Assembly: GCA_944989445.1 (NCBI GenBank)
Contig: CALYLW010000018.1
Location: 482,930-546,929 of the forward strand
Length of the DNA stretch: 64,000 nucleotides
Direction: 5' to 3'
Source: Ampullaceana balthica
Taxonomy: Eukaryota > Mollusca > Gastropoda > Lymnaeidae
Below, one piece after another: positions 63,491 through 64,000 of this stretch. The position numbers and the translations under genes were made by a program. Under the pieces are notes generated by a model that did no database searches, was not told where the DNA came from, and saw only the letters and a program-made list of their open reading frames with translations. Within the stretch, counting starts at the first letter, position 1. Each line of letters opens with the position of its first letter.

Positions 63491-63860
63491 CCCAAAATGA
63501 CACGTCGAAACCTGAAACAAGATTTTATAATGATACCTTTTATTTCCGTTTGCAAACAAAAGCACAGTAAGCAATAGAAGCTTATCATTGTGAGTCGCAT
63601 AGTTAAAGCATGCTCCTTATATGAAACAACAAAATCGCGTGTAATCATCACTTGTTTATAATTTATGTTAACAATAAACAACACATAACAGGAAACATAC
63701 GGCTTGAAACTCAAACATCAATGGTTTTTTTAAAAAAATGTAAATAATTTTTGAAATCACACAAAAAAAGCATTCGATAAAATTCGTTAAAAAGTCATCA
63801 AGTGAGACAGCGAAAAAATATCTATATATTTTGGACAAGAGGAAAGTTTCTTTGAGCCCC
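63491..63860. other. Spacer between two arrays
   Basis: AT-rich, no gene seen. Confidence 0.35.
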
Positions 63861-63865
63861 TTTGA

Positions 63866-64000
63866 ACAACGAGTCGCTGCTAGACCGACCAAAATGAGTC
63901 ACTGCTAGACTACCACAATGAGTCACTGCTAGACTGACCACAATGAGTCACTGCTAGACTGACCACAATGAGTCACTGCTAGACTGACCACAATGAGTCA
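63866..64000. repeat. 25-bp minisatellite running off the window
   Basis: At least five units of GAGTCACTGCTAGACTGACC plus ACAAT, the first two diverged. Continues past the right edge. Confidence 0.9.

Noticed and set aside
62613..63577. Several overlapping open frames on both strands
   Set aside because: They are translations of the 29/33-bp minisatellite; no unique sequence or known domain.

Overview
This is eukaryotic, AT-rich animal DNA. The cellular genes are split by GT-AG introns, introns and intergenic space hold many transposons and minisatellites, and there are no bacterial operons. Gene content (sulfiredoxin, an LRRIQ3 orthologue, an uncharacterised multipass membrane protein) plus a mix of hAT, Tigger-like, LINE and tRNA-derived SINE elements suggests an invertebrate, most likely a lophotrochozoan such as a gastropod mollusc. 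The species assignment is inference; the gene structures were read from the sequence.

Layout, left to right. (1) 1-3.75 kb, + strand: two exons of a sulfiredoxin gene, whose 5' part may lie beyond the left edge; its intron carries a 2.6 kb hAT element with a second hAT nested in it. (2) 5.46-16.06 kb, - strand: a 13-exon LRRIQ3 gene, convergent with sulfiredoxin. All splice phases agree and the joined frame is 750 codons plus stop. (3) 16.8-22.5 kb: a Tigger-like remnant with nested insertions, then LINE and tRNA-like repeats and a decayed LINE with a broken reverse transcriptase. (4) 23-27 kb: a small MITE, an unidentified broken coding stretch, and two tRNA-derived SINEs. (5) 27-36 kb: a transposon nest built from two 2-2.5 kb copies of an unclassified element with GGGGCCGTC termini and 3-bp target duplications, plus smaller relatives and hATs inside them. 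(6) 36.56-36.82 kb, +: an exon encoding a somatomedin B-like domain. (7) 38.2-39.4 kb: two adjacent hAT copies. (8) 43.6-56.9 kb, - strand: a seven-exon, 336-aa, roughly eight-pass membrane protein gene. Its introns hold a 30-bp array, a long hairpin, a 21-bp satellite interrupted by a ZBED5-like hAT, and LINE and SINE pieces. Its first intron appears to use a GC donor. (9) 57-64 kb: hAT end fragments, then a 29-bp minisatellite, a 5'-truncated LINE (itself carrying a nested pair of transposons), a related 29/33-bp array, and a 25-bp array running off the right edge.

The three cellular genes have no obvious shared pathway: sulfiredoxin repairs peroxiredoxins, LRRIQ3 is an LRR/IQ/coiled-coil protein, and the membrane protein is unknown. 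The most informative content is the transposon stratigraphy. It includes many exact 8-bp target duplications, two duplicated elements that serve as each other's empty sites, a three-level nest, and a SINE family that shares its 3' tail with a LINE family in the same window. I found no CRISPR array, intact tRNA, rRNA or prokaryote-like system.
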